A stretch of DNA of 15,568 nt from Actinobacteria bacterium UBA2184 (GCA_002328745.1 DCVQ01000013.1:196-15763), one strand, 5' to 3'; numbered from the stretch's first letter, positions 1 through 6,890 are shown. Notes: generated by a model from the sequence alone, not told the origin. Made by a program: numbers and translations.

Positions 1-2
1 AG

Positions 3-485
3 ACCAACTACGCTGCTCAGTCATTCATCAAGCAGAGCGCTGTGACCGACGCGCTCAGCGGTGCGTGCCTCGACGGCGGCTTCAGTTACCCCCACCGCAC
101 GCTCGGTAAGGACATGCTGAAGGACGAGTTGTTCGGCATCGATTTCGACGGCACGGTCATCGTTGCGGGCGACGTCCGCACGGCCAACACCGGCGATCTC
201 AGCGCGGGGGACAACTCCGCGACGAGCGACTTCGAGTACTGGATCGCGGAGGACAAGAACGCCACCTCGATCATCCCTGCAGTCCAGACGGACAGCGGTG
301 CGCTCGAACTCGCCGCAGCAGAGAACCTCGACTCCGTGTGCATAGACTGCCACGGTGACGCGACGTACTGGAACGGCGATGATCCGACGTACCAGCTCAC
401 GACGACGGTGTCTCCGCTGCCTCTTGGCACGTATGGCTCCGGCACGAGCATGGGCTGGGAGCTGCTGCTCAAGGGTCTGCCGTAG
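3..485 (+). CDS. C-terminal fragment of a (multiheme) c-type cytochrome
   Basis: The reading frame is open from the left edge, so the N-terminus lies outside the window; 160 residues remain before the TAG stop. A single heme c attachment motif, CIDCH, is seen at 339-353. The rest is Asp/Thr/Ser/Gly-rich with no membrane segment after the heme site, as expected for an exported, extracytoplasmic electron carrier. The stretch around GACLDGGF and YPHRT resembles C-terminal parts of large multiheme cytochromes of anaerobic actinobacteria (recalled similarity, not searched). Because the protein is truncated, the total number of hemes and the electron partner cannot be stated. A strong hairpin follows 41 bases after the stop, so this is the last gene of its transcript. 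Confidence 0.75.
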   Translation, partial: TNYAAQSFIKQSAVTDALSGACLDGGFSYPHRTLGKDMLKDELFGIDFDGTVIVAGDVRTANTGDLSAGDNSATSDFEYWIAEDKNATSIIPAVQTDSGALELAAAENLDSVCIDCHGDATYWNGDDPTYQLTTTVSPLPLGTYGSGTSMGWELLLKGLP

Positions 486-525
486 GGCTGACGCTTGTGC
501 GAGTGTGATCTTCACCGATCACGAC

Positions 526-556
526 GGGGCCCGCATCCGCCAAGGGTGCGGGCCCC
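526..556 (+). terminator. GC-rich hairpin terminator after the cytochrome gene
   Basis: An inverted repeat GGGGCCCGCA (526-535) / TGCGGGCCCC (547-556) is perfect over 10 bp. It extends inward by three more pairs (one G-T) to leave a 5-nt loop, GCCAA. Only a weak T-rich stretch (CTCGTTGT) follows, as is common for high-GC terminators. It separates the cytochrome from the lipoprotein gene. Confidence 0.7.
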
Positions 557-638
557 GCCTCGTTGTCGCAGTGTTCTGCAGACGGTCGCCGCACGGCCTG
601 ATACGCTGGCATCCGGCGGCGACGGAGGGGGGGGAGGC

Positions 639-1199
639 ATGCGCGGATCGGGATGGTCCACCGTGACGATGCTCGCCCGGATGACGTGTGCGGTCATGGC
701 CGTCTGTGCAGCTGCGGCTTCTGTGGGGTGTAGCTCGACACCTCCGCCGCCCGACGCATCCGCCGCGTCCGCCGGCGCCGTCGGTGTCCCGGTGTCGCCC
801 GCGCCCCGGGATATGTCCACTCCGGAGGCGGCCACCGTCTCGTACCTGGAGTGGGTGAGCTACGCGTACGTCATGGCCGACCCGGAGGCCCCGGTCGCGA
901 CCATGACCGCCGAAGAAGCGGTGCGGGTGGATGCGTACATCCAGCTCAATCGCATGAACGGGCAGGGCATCCATCAGACGCTTGAATCGTTTGCGGTCTC
1001 GTCCCTGGAACAAGGTCCGGCGGGCGCGACCGTCGCCGCGAGGGAGTCGTGGCGCTACCGCTACTTCTTGCTGGAGACGCTTGAGTACACGGGGGAGTGG
1101 CTCACGGCCAGCTACGATGCTACCTACACCCTGGTGCCCGGCCCGGAGGGGTGGCTCGTCGATCGAGTGGACGTCACCGCGCTTGAGCCCGTTCGCTGA
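639..1199 (+). CDS. Putative lipoprotein, unknown function
   Basis: A 186-residue protein starting at ATG 639, with GGAGG at 624-628 ten bases upstream. A second in-frame ATG at 669 is possible; longer upstream starts have no better support. The first ~30 residues are a hydrophobic signal sequence ending in SVGC, a plausible but non-ideal lipobox (Ser instead of Leu at -3) with lipidation at Cys31. A Pro/Ala/Ser-rich linker follows (about 32-65), then a globular region. The C-terminal part, with W..YDATYTL and a WLVD strand, resembles NTF2/IMS-like alpha+beta domains often found in lipoproteins, but I cannot assign a family. It sits alone between a terminator and the promoter of the next gene. 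Likely membrane-anchored on the outer face; function unknown. Confidence 0.7.
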   Translation: MRGSGWSTVTMLARMTCAVMAVCAAAASVGCSSTPPPPDASAASAGAVGVPVSPAPRDMSTPEAATVSYLEWVSYAYVMADPEAPVATMTAEEAVRVDAYIQLNRMNGQGIHQTLESFAVSSLEQGPAGATVAARESWRYRYFLLETLEYTGEWLTASYDATYTLVPGPEGWLVDRVDVTALEPVR

Positions 1200-1228
1200 C
1201 CGGCGCGCACAACTGACCCAAAGGGCTG

Positions 1229-1237
1229 TGCTATACT
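1229..1237 (+). promoter_or_regulatory. Extended -10 promoter for the radical SAM-menG unit
   Basis: TGC-TATACT matches an extended -10 element (TGN-TATAAT, 5 of 6 in the hexamer). No good -35 hexamer is seen at 16-18 bases upstream, which extended -10 promoters tolerate. It lies 61 bases before the ATG at 1299 and after the lipoprotein stop. Confidence 0.55.
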
Positions 1238-1298
1238 GCCGCGTTGTTTCGTTTCGGTGCGCCGCCGGCACGCGCGCGCCTCGAGGAGGCCCCACCTG

Positions 1299-3068
1299 AT
1301 GCCCAAGGCGGACTTGGTCCTGCTGCACGCGCCGAGCGTCTACGACTTCCGCAAGACCTCGATCATGTACGGTCCGGTCTCGGACCTCGTGCCATCAAGC
1401 CCCATCTTCGAGATGTATCCGCTCGGCTTCACCACCATCGCCGAGTTCATGGAGCGTCACGGCCTTCGCGTCCGTCTCGTGAACCTCGCCGTGCTGATGC
1501 TCAGTCGCCGTGGGTTCGACGTCGAGCGCGCGATTCGCGAGATGGACCCGGTGGCTTTCGGCATCGACCTGCACTGGGCGCCCCACGCGCACGGATCCAT
1601 CGAGATCGCGCGCCTCTGCAAGAAGTACCACCCCAACACTCCGGTGGTCTTCGGCGGCTTCACCGCGTCGTACTTCCACGAGGAGCTCATCGGCTACGAC
1701 TGCGTCGACTACGTCGTTCGGGGTGACTCGACGGAGGAGCCCTTCACGCGGCTCATGTTCGCGCTCAAGCGCGGCGGGAGCGTGGCGGACATCCCGAACC
1801 TCACCCATAAGGATGTGTCAGGCGCGATCGTGGTCAACGAGCTGTCGTGGGTCCCGGACACCTTCAATCACGTGAAGCTCGACTACAGCTACTCGATGCG
1901 GTCGGTCATCCGCGACCGCGACATGATCTCCGCATTGCCTTTCAAGGGCTGGCTCGGCTATCCGGTCTCGGCCTCGCTGACGTGCCGGGGCTGCACCCGC
2001 TCGTGCGTGACGTGCGGGGGTTCGGCCGCCGCGTTCCGGACGCATTACGGGCGCAACCGCGTGGCGTTCCGCGACCCCGAGCTGCTCGTGGCCGATATCC
2101 AGCACATCTCACGGCACATCCCGGGTCCGGTCTTCGTGCTCAACGACTTCCGCCAGGCGGGCGGGGACTACGTCAACGCCTTCATCACCGGCCTCAAGCG
2201 CATCGACTTCCGCAACCCCATCGGGTTCGAGTTCTTCACGCCCCCGTCGGAGGACTTCTACGCGCTCCTCGACGAGAACCTCAACGACTATTCGGTGGAG
2301 GTGTCCGCCGAGAGTCATGACGATGCGGTACGCTCGGTGTTCGGCAAGGGATATACCTGGGAAGCGCTCGGCACCTCGATCGAGCAGGCGTTCAAGCACA
2401 ACTGCAAGCGGTTCGACCTGTACTTCATGACCGGCATCCCCACTCAGACGGCCGCATCGGTTCTCGGCACGGTCGCCGCGGTCGATGAGCTCTACTCCCG
2501 GGTCGGTGACAACCCGCAGCTGCTGCCGTTCATCGGGCCGATGGCGCCCTTCCTCGATCCCGGCTCCATGGTCTTCGAGGACCCCGAGCGTTACGGGTAC
2601 ACGCTGCGCGCGCGCACCCTCGAGGAGCACCGGCAGCTGCTGACGCAGCCGTCGTGGAAGCACATCCTGAACTACGTCCCGGACGCCATGACCGTTGACG
2701 ACATGGTCGAGTCCACCTACGAGGCCGCGGTAGGCATCAACCGCATCAAGGCGCGCGTGGGCGCCATCGATCCGAAGACGGCGGCAGCCACCGAGAGGCG
2801 CGTGCTCGAGGCGCAGATCGCGATGGCGCGCATCGACGACATCATGCTGCACGACGAGCCCGAGCGTGCGAGCCTGCTGTCTGCCTACAAGCGCGAGATC
2901 GATGCACTGAACGAAAGCACCGTGTGCGAGAAGACCGAGCTCAACTGGCCAGCGAGCGCGAACTTAGGCCATGTGTGGAACAACATCCGTCTCTGGTTCC
3001 GAGTGAATCTGGAGACTCTCTTCCCCCGGCTCGCGGTTGTCGACCGGCGGTTCATGGAGGGTGACTGA
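1299..3068 (+). CDS. B12-binding domain / radical SAM protein
   Basis: A 589-residue protein; ATG 1299 is chosen because GAGGAGG (1283-1289) sits nine bases upstream. An N-terminal cobalamin-binding-like Rossmann region (about 5-150) contains LGFTTIAEFMERHG, the IDLHW segment, VVFGGF and VVRGDS, the usual series for B12-dependent radical SAM enzymes. The radical SAM core follows with the 4Fe-4S ligands C232-x3-C236-x2-C239; Cys229 and the neighbouring glycines are also conserved-looking. The C-terminal ~150 residues are helical and Glu/Arg-rich. It most resembles the uncharacterised TIGR04190 (Ta0216) family, by memory only. Substrate unknown; chemistry is expected to be methyl transfer or rearrangement using cobalamin and a 5'-deoxyadenosyl radical. 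The stop is three bases before menG, whose ribosome-binding site lies within this gene, so the two are translationally linked. Confidence 0.85.
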   Translation: MPKADLVLLHAPSVYDFRKTSIMYGPVSDLVPSSPIFEMYPLGFTTIAEFMERHGLRVRLVNLAVLMLSRRGFDVERAIREMDPVAFGIDLHWAPHAHGSIEIARLCKKYHPNTPVVFGGFTASYFHEELIGYDCVDYVVRGDSTEEPFTRLMFALKRGGSVADIPNLTHKDVSGAIVVNELSWVPDTFNHVKLDYSYSMRSVIRDRDMISALPFKGWLGYPVSASLTCRGCTRSCVTCGGSAAAFRTHYGRNRVAFRDPELLVADIQHISRHIPGPVFVLNDFRQAGGDYVNAFITGLKRIDFRNPIGFEFFTPPSEDFYALLDENLNDYSVEVSAESHDDAVRSVFGKGYTWEALGTSIEQAFKHNCKRFDLYFMTGIPTQTAASVLGTVAAVDELYSRVGDNPQLLPFIGPMAPFLDPGSMVFEDPERYGYTLRARTLEEHRQLLTQPSWKHILNYVPDAMTVDDMVESTYEAAVGINRIKARVGAIDPKTAAATERRVLEAQIAMARIDDIMLHDEPERASLLSAYKREIDALNESTVCEKTELNWPASANLGHVWNNIRLWFRVNLETLFPRLAVVDRRFMEGD

Positions 3069-3071
3069 ACG

Positions 3072-3800
3072 ATGACCACGCGTGCTTCCGGCAGGGATAA
3101 CGGCCGCCCGACGACCGAGCGGGTGCAGTCCATCTTTGCGACCCTCGCGCCCGACTACGACCGTTTCAACAAGCTCTCGAGCCTTGGGGTCGATCGTTCG
3201 TGGCGCAAGCGGACCGTGAGCATGGCGCGCCTCAACCGGAACTCGGTCGTGCTTGACCTCGCGGCCGGCACCGGTGACCTCACCATGGCGCTTGCCGAGC
3301 AGGGGAAGCCGGCGAGTGTGCTCTCCACCGACTTCGTGCCGGAGATGCTCGACGTGGCCCGCGAGAAGGCGGCTGCGTACAAGGGTCCCACGCGGATCGA
3401 CTTCACCGCCGCCGACGCACAGGACCTGCCGTTCGAGGACGAGAGCTTCGATGTGGTCACCATCGGGTTCGGCGTGCGGAACCTGCCCGACCGGGCGGCG
3501 AACTTCCGCGAGGTCCACCGGGTGCTGAAGCCGGGCGGCCGCTACGTCGTCCTCGAGATGAGCCGCCCGCCGTTCGTGCCATTCCGGGCCGTCTATCACT
3601 CGTACCTGCACAACGTGATCCCGGCCATCGGCGACAAGGTCACCGGCAGACGCGACTCCTTTGAATATCTGCGGGACTCGATCCTGCAGTTCCCCGGCCA
3701 GGTGGCGCTCGCAGGTGAGTTGCACAAAGCCGGTTTCCGCGAGGTGACGTGGCGCAACCTCACCTTCGGCATCGTCGCGGTGCACGTCGCCGTCAAGTAG
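3072..3800 (+). CDS. menG: Demethylmenaquinone methyltransferase (UbiE/MenG)
   Basis: A 242-residue class I SAM-dependent methyltransferase that performs the last step of menaquinone synthesis, C-methylation of demethylmenaquinone, at the inner face of the membrane. The N-terminal family signature is present as YDRFNKLSS...W (29-44), with Asp in place of the usual His before the Trp. The SAM-binding motif LDLAAGTGD is at 61-69. The second family signature RVLKPGGRYVVLEMS (150-164) matches exactly, and the length is typical. ATG 3072 is preceded by GGAGGGTGA (3056-3064) at 7-base spacing, embedded in the end of the radical SAM gene. Co-transcription suggests the radical SAM enzyme may act on a quinone or isoprenoid substrate, which is inference. 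Confidence 0.93.
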   Translation: MTTRASGRDNGRPTTERVQSIFATLAPDYDRFNKLSSLGVDRSWRKRTVSMARLNRNSVVLDLAAGTGDLTMALAEQGKPASVLSTDFVPEMLDVAREKAAAYKGPTRIDFTAADAQDLPFEDESFDVVTIGFGVRNLPDRAANFREVHRVLKPGGRYVVLEMSRPPFVPFRAVYHSYLHNVIPAIGDKVTGRRDSFEYLRDSILQFPGQVALAGELHKAGFREVTWRNLTFGIVAVHVAVK

Positions 3801-3828
3801 CCGTGGTGGAGCGACCGTGGTCGAGCGT
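3801..3828 (+). repeat. Two tandem 14-bp direct repeats upstream of the amidohydrolase gene
   Basis: CCGTGGTGGAGCGA is followed directly by CCGTGGTCGAGCGT: two head-to-tail copies with 12 of 14 identical bases. They begin right after the menG stop and end two bases before a -10-like TAGGAT, so they cover the -35 region. They could be a direct-repeat operator or chance in GC-rich DNA. Confidence 0.5.
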
Positions 3829-3835
3829 GTAGGAT
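3807..3835 (+). promoter_or_regulatory. Weak candidate promoter for the amidohydrolase gene
   Basis: TAGGAT (3830-3835) could be a -10 element, with TGGAGC (3807-3812) at 17 bases as a poor -35. It starts 43 bases before the ATG. Read-through from menG is an equally reasonable source of transcription. Confidence 0.3.
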
Positions 3836-3872
3836 AAGAGGCCACCGCACGACGCCCCCGGAGGTCGCCAGG

Positions 3873-5222
3873 ATGCTGCTTCTCGCACGGTACGTGCTTC
3901 CCGTGAACGCCCCCCACATCGAGGACGGCGCCGTCCTCGTCCGGGACCGCGAGATCGTCGAGGTCGGCGCTCGTGCCGATCTCCTGCGCGCCTATCCCGA
4001 CGAGAAAGTCATCGACTACGGCCTTGCGGCGCTCATGCCGGGATTCATCGACCTGCACACGCATCTCGAGTATGCGGTGTTCCGGGGCGTCGTCGACGAT
4101 CTGCCGTACACGCGCTGGAAGATGGAGGTCCAGCGGCGTGAGGCACTCTTGGGCGACCAGGACTGGGTCGACTCGGCGGCCCTCGGCGCCGTCGAGGCCA
4201 TTCGCTCGGGCATCACCACGGTCGCCGACATCACCTCGTCAGGAACCTCGGTGGCCGCGGTGCAATCGGCTGGTCTGCGCGGCGTGCTCTACCGCGAACT
4301 CTCGACGATGGACACGTCGGCCATCGACAGCGTTCTCTCGTCCGCGCTGTCCGACATGGCATCGTGGGAGAAGCAGGCCGACCCATCGCGCATCACCATC
4401 GGCATCTCGCCGCACGGCCCTTACACGTGCCACCCGTGGTTGTTCAAGGCACTCGCCGATGCCGTCGGCACGGCGGACACGCACGTGGCGCTGCACCTCG
4501 CCGGGTCAAGAGACGAGTATGACTTCGTGAAGTACGGGTCGTCTCCGCTCGGCCAGGACTTCCGGACGCAGTCCGGGTGGGCCGACGAGGTCTGGATGCC
4601 CACCGGGGTGAGCCCGGTGCGCTACGTCTATCAGTGGGGTGTGCTCGATCTGCCGAACGTGATGGGCGTTCACTGCGTGCACGTCGATCCGGACGATATC
4701 GACGTGCTCAAGGCGTGCGACGTCGCGGTCGCGTACTGCCCGCGCTGCAATGCGAAGCTCGGCATGGGCATCGCGCCCATCGGCGACTTCCAGACGCACG
4801 AGTTGCGCTTCGGGCTGGGCACGGATTCGCCCGCATCGACCTCGACCATCGACTTCTTCGAAGAGATGCGCGTGGGGCTGCTCATCCAGCGCGGGATCCG
4901 TGGCGAGCGGGGCTTCTACAGCGCCAAGACGTTCGTGCGACTGGCCACCATCGAAGGCGCCCGCGCCCTCAAGCTCGACCACCTCATCGGCAGCCTGGAG
5001 CCGGGCAAGCGGGCGGACATCATCGCGGTGGACCTGTCCCAGAGCTACCAGACGCCTACTCAGGACCCGTACGGAGCCCTCGTGCACACGTGCCACCAGG
5101 AGGACGTGCTGATGACGATGGTGGACGGGCGAATACTGTTCGACCGCGGCACCTTCCACACGGTCGATCCGGAGCCGATGCGCGCACGTGTCGAGGAAAT
5201 GCGGCTCAAGGTGCGGGGCTAG
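3873..5222 (+). CDS. Amidohydrolase-superfamily deaminase, aminofutalosine deaminase-like, with an altered active site
   Basis: A 449-residue protein; ATG 3873 has GGAGGT seven bases upstream. It is an amidohydrolase barrel of the MTA/SAH and 6-aminodeoxyfutalosine deaminase group. Metal and catalytic residues visible are H62 and H64 (HTH), H181 (SPHGPYTCH), H208 (LHLAG), H267 (HCVH) and D318 (GTDSPAS). The ~60-residue gap between H208 and H267, with SSPLG and a GW..W.P.G.SPV.Y stretch, resembles aminofutalosine deaminases (MqnX), the futalosine-pathway step of menaquinone synthesis; position next to menG supports this. The oddity is position 211: the family has H-x-x-E, with the Glu contacting substrate and helping activate water, but here GGG (4503-4505) encodes Gly where GAG would give Glu. 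Either a base error or a changed or lost activity. General family confident; exact substrate not. Confidence 0.8.
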   Translation: MLLLARYVLPVNAPHIEDGAVLVRDREIVEVGARADLLRAYPDEKVIDYGLAALMPGFIDLHTHLEYAVFRGVVDDLPYTRWKMEVQRREALLGDQDWVDSAALGAVEAIRSGITTVADITSSGTSVAAVQSAGLRGVLYRELSTMDTSAIDSVLSSALSDMASWEKQADPSRITIGISPHGPYTCHPWLFKALADAVGTADTHVALHLAGSRDEYDFVKYGSSPLGQDFRTQSGWADEVWMPTGVSPVRYVYQWGVLDLPNVMGVHCVHVDPDDIDVLKACDVAVAYCPRCNAKLGMGIAPIGDFQTHELRFGLGTDSPASTSTIDFFEEMRVGLLIQRGIRGERGFYSAKTFVRLATIEGARALKLDHLIGSLEPGKRADIIAVDLSQSYQTPTQDPYGALVHTCHQEDVLMTMVDGRILFDRGTFHTVDPEPMRARVEEMRLKVRG

Positions 5223-5227
5223 CGGCT

Positions 5228-5662
5228 ATGCACGAGCGTGGACTCGTGGTGACCGTGCGCGATGGCGCGGTGGACGTCCAGATGGTCGCCTCGGCGGGCT
5301 GCAAGGGCTGCAGCGTATGCTCGCATGGGGGTGGGGAGACCGTCATGCGGGACGTGCGCGACACATTCGGCGCGACCGTCGGCGATACCGTGGACGTGAC
5401 GATCCCCGATGCCATCCGCACCCGCGCCGCGGTAGCCGTATTCCTCATGCCCGTGGCCGGTCTGCTTCTCGGGTACTTGGCGGGTTTCTTGCTTGGAACG
5501 TGGCTGGGTTTTGCCCCGGACATCGCAGGTCTCGTGCTCGCACTCGTTGCGGCGAACGTCGCCGTGGTGGGTATCCGGCTTGCTGAGCGTCGGCTGTCGG
5601 GCAGCGAGCGGTTCCGCCCGAGGGTGGATGCTATAATCGCGCGTGGCCGTGAGCGTGTCTGA
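5228..5662 (+). CDS. RseC/MucC-like membrane protein with CxxCxxC cluster
   Basis: A 144-residue protein resembling the SoxR-reducing-system RseC family. A short soluble N-terminal domain carries C25-x2-C28-x2-C31 (GCKGCSVC), then two hydrophobic segments at about 62-85 and 92-112 form a membrane hairpin, and a basic tail ends the protein. RseC proteins are linked to Rnf-type redox complexes and SoxR reduction in proteobacteria, and to membrane regulation of sigma-E; in anaerobic actinobacteria the role is unknown. ATG 5228 lies five bases after the amidohydrolase stop without a clear ribosome-binding site, so translation is probably coupled. No rnf or soxR gene is in view. The last codons contain the promoter of the next gene. 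Confidence 0.75.
   Translation: MHERGLVVTVRDGAVDVQMVASAGCKGCSVCSHGGGETVMRDVRDTFGATVGDTVDVTIPDAIRTRAAVAVFLMPVAGLLLGYLAGFLLGTWLGFAPDIAGLVLALVAANVAVVGIRLAERRLSGSERFRPRVDAIIARGRERV
5629..5637 (+). promoter_or_regulatory. Consensus extended -10 promoter inside the 3' end of the RseC-like gene
   Basis: TGC-TATAAT is a perfect extended -10. It lies 67 bases upstream of the GTG at 5705. The flanking GATG and the following CGCGCGTGGCC recur at the promoter of the malic enzyme gene (14064-14084). No good -35 is visible. Confidence 0.65.
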
Positions 5663-5704
5663 GGCGCCGCGGTATCTGACGGACCATCAAGGAGGTATCT
5701 GCAC

Positions 5705-6142
5705 GTGAGCGATCAGGACTTCTTCTTCGACGAGGAGGAAGAGGAGGCCAAGCCGGCCAAGTCTTCGACCAAGCCGGCCGGCAAGCCCGCGGCCAAGGCT
5801 GCCGGCAAGCCGGCAGCAGCTGCGCAGGCGCGCCGTGCGCCCGCGGCGCGTGAGACGGCTGCATCGGGCGGCTCCTTCTTCGAGCAGAGCGTGACCATGA
5901 CCATCGCTTCGCTGATGACGGTCATCGGTCTTCTCATCGGTGTCATCATCGGCTTCGTCGCGGCCCCGAAGGGGGCCACCACGGCGGGCGGCGCCACGGC
6001 GACCGACAACGGTGCCGCCGCTGCCCCTACACTGACTGACGAGCAGATGTCGTTGGGTGTTCTGCCGGAGGGTCACCCCGACATCTCCAGCATGGGCGGC
6101 GTGGTGCCCACCGGTACCGTGGAGACGACCTCCGCGCAGTAG
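5705..6142 (+). CDS. Small single-span membrane protein with acidic then Lys/Ala/Pro-rich N-terminus
   Basis: A 145-residue protein not assigned to a family. The GTG start is supported by AAGGAGGT (5689-5696) eight bases upstream. The first ~15 residues are very acidic (FFFDEEEEE). Residues 16-50 are low-complexity K-P-A-A-K-like, similar to histone H1-like tails. One membrane segment lies at about 62-85 (ASLMTVIGLLIGVIIGFV). The outer C-terminal ~58 residues are Ala/Thr/Gly-rich, containing LGVLPEGHPDISSMGG. With the charged N-terminus inside, the tail would face outwards. It has its own promoter and is followed by a TPR membrane protein, probably its functional partner. The cytoplasmic tail could bind nucleic acid or another protein; that is speculation. 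Confidence 0.7.
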   Translation: MSDQDFFFDEEEEEAKPAKSSTKPAGKPAAKAAGKPAAAAQARRAPAARETAASGGSFFEQSVTMTIASLMTVIGLLIGVIIGFVAAPKGATTAGGATATDNGAAAAPTLTDEQMSLGVLPEGHPDISSMGGVVPTGTVETTSAQ

Positions 6143-6161
6143 ATCGAACCGACGGAGTCAC

Positions 6162-6190
6162 GGCCCGCGACCGCGTCAGTCGGCCGGGCC
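6162..6190 (+). terminator. Weak hairpin between the two membrane-protein genes
   Basis: GGCCCG (6162-6167) can pair with CGGGCC (6185-6190), followed by GGCTCTTGTT. The stem is only six pairs with a long loop. It may attenuate transcription into the TPR gene or mean nothing. Confidence 0.25.
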
Positions 6191-6213
6191 GGCTCTTGTT
6201 ATGGAGGACATGC

Positions 6214-6807
6214 ATGGCTAAGAAGACAACCTCGCGGACCGCGACTACCGCGAAGAGCCCGATGAAGACGGCTCGCGGAGAGCAGCCCGCCTGGGTCCGG
6301 GTGACGATCATCGTCGTCGCCGTCGCATTCATCGCGATCTCGGTTCCCGTGGTGCTGCTGGGAGCCGGTGGAAGCGGTGGCGGCACGAACACCACGGCGG
6401 CTGCTGATGCCGGACTCGAGCGTATCAAGGCCGCCCAGCGGGTGGTCGACGCGCAGCCCGACAACCTGGATGCCGCTATCGCGCTCGGTCACGCGTACTA
6501 CGAGTACGCTGTCGTGCTCTACCAGGCGGGGCAGCAGCCCGGCTCCGTGCCCTACTGGCTGAACGCGGTCATCGAGTACGACAAGGCTCTTGCCGCCGAC
6601 CCGACGAACCCGGTGCTTCTCGGCAACAAGGCGTTCGCGCTCTACTACGCCGGCAGCAGCAACGTCGGGCCGGCGCTCGTCGCGTTCATCGACAACCCGC
6701 AGAGCGCCACCCAGCTGCCGCAGCAGGTGGAGACCGCGCGCCAGATGCTTGCGGAGGTCCAGGCGCAGTCTCCGGCCAGCTCGCTCGAGGTCACGACGGC
6801 GCCGTAA
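6214..6807 (+). CDS. Membrane-anchored TPR-repeat protein
   Basis: A 197-residue protein starting at ATG 6214 (MAKKTT), six bases after TGGAGG (6202-6207). An upstream in-frame start at 6196 lacks a ribosome-binding site. The basic N-terminus (about 1-29) is followed by one membrane segment (about 30-52), then a Gly/Ala linker. A helical region at about 65-165 contains two TPR-like units, recognisable by ALGHAYYEYA and EYDKALAADPTNPVLLGNKAFALYYAG-type patterns. By the positive-inside rule the TPR part is outside the membrane. TPRs are protein-binding scaffolds; similar short anchored TPR proteins occur in cytochrome c maturation (CcmI/NrfG-like) and envelope complexes, but nothing here fixes the partner. 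It is likely co-expressed with the small membrane protein upstream. Confidence 0.75.
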   Translation: MAKKTTSRTATTAKSPMKTARGEQPAWVRVTIIVVAVAFIAISVPVVLLGAGGSGGGTNTTAAADAGLERIKAAQRVVDAQPDNLDAAIALGHAYYEYAVVLYQAGQQPGSVPYWLNAVIEYDKALAADPTNPVLLGNKAFALYYAGSSNVGPALVAFIDNPQSATQLPQQVETARQMLAEVQAQSPASSLEVTTAP

Positions 6808-6835
6808 CCCGGACTTCTGCATCATGCGATACGAA

Positions 6836-6862
6836 GCGGCCGGTCCCTCCGGGGCCGGCCGC
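6836..6862. terminator. Bidirectional hairpin between convergent genes
   Basis: GCGGCCGG (6836-6843) pairs with CCGGCCGC (6855-6862), and CCC with GGG inside, giving a 12-pair stem (one T-G) and a 3-base loop. It sits between the ends of the TPR gene (+) and the STAS gene (-) and can serve both strands, although neither side has a long T-tract. Confidence 0.7.
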
Positions 6863-6890
6863 CGTCGCTTCAGGTGACGGACGGGCGTCT

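Noticed and set aside
599..607. TGATACGCT as an extended -10 for the lipoprotein gene; GATACGCTGG also occurs at 7310-7319
   Set aside because: The hexamer is a poor match and there is no -35. The shared decamer may be chance, and the second copy overlaps a better promoter.
4577..5227. An upstream extension of the RseC-like frame inside the amidohydrolase gene
   Set aside because: It lies entirely over a well-conserved gene in another frame and encodes no plausible sequence; ATG 5228 fits the family's N-terminus.
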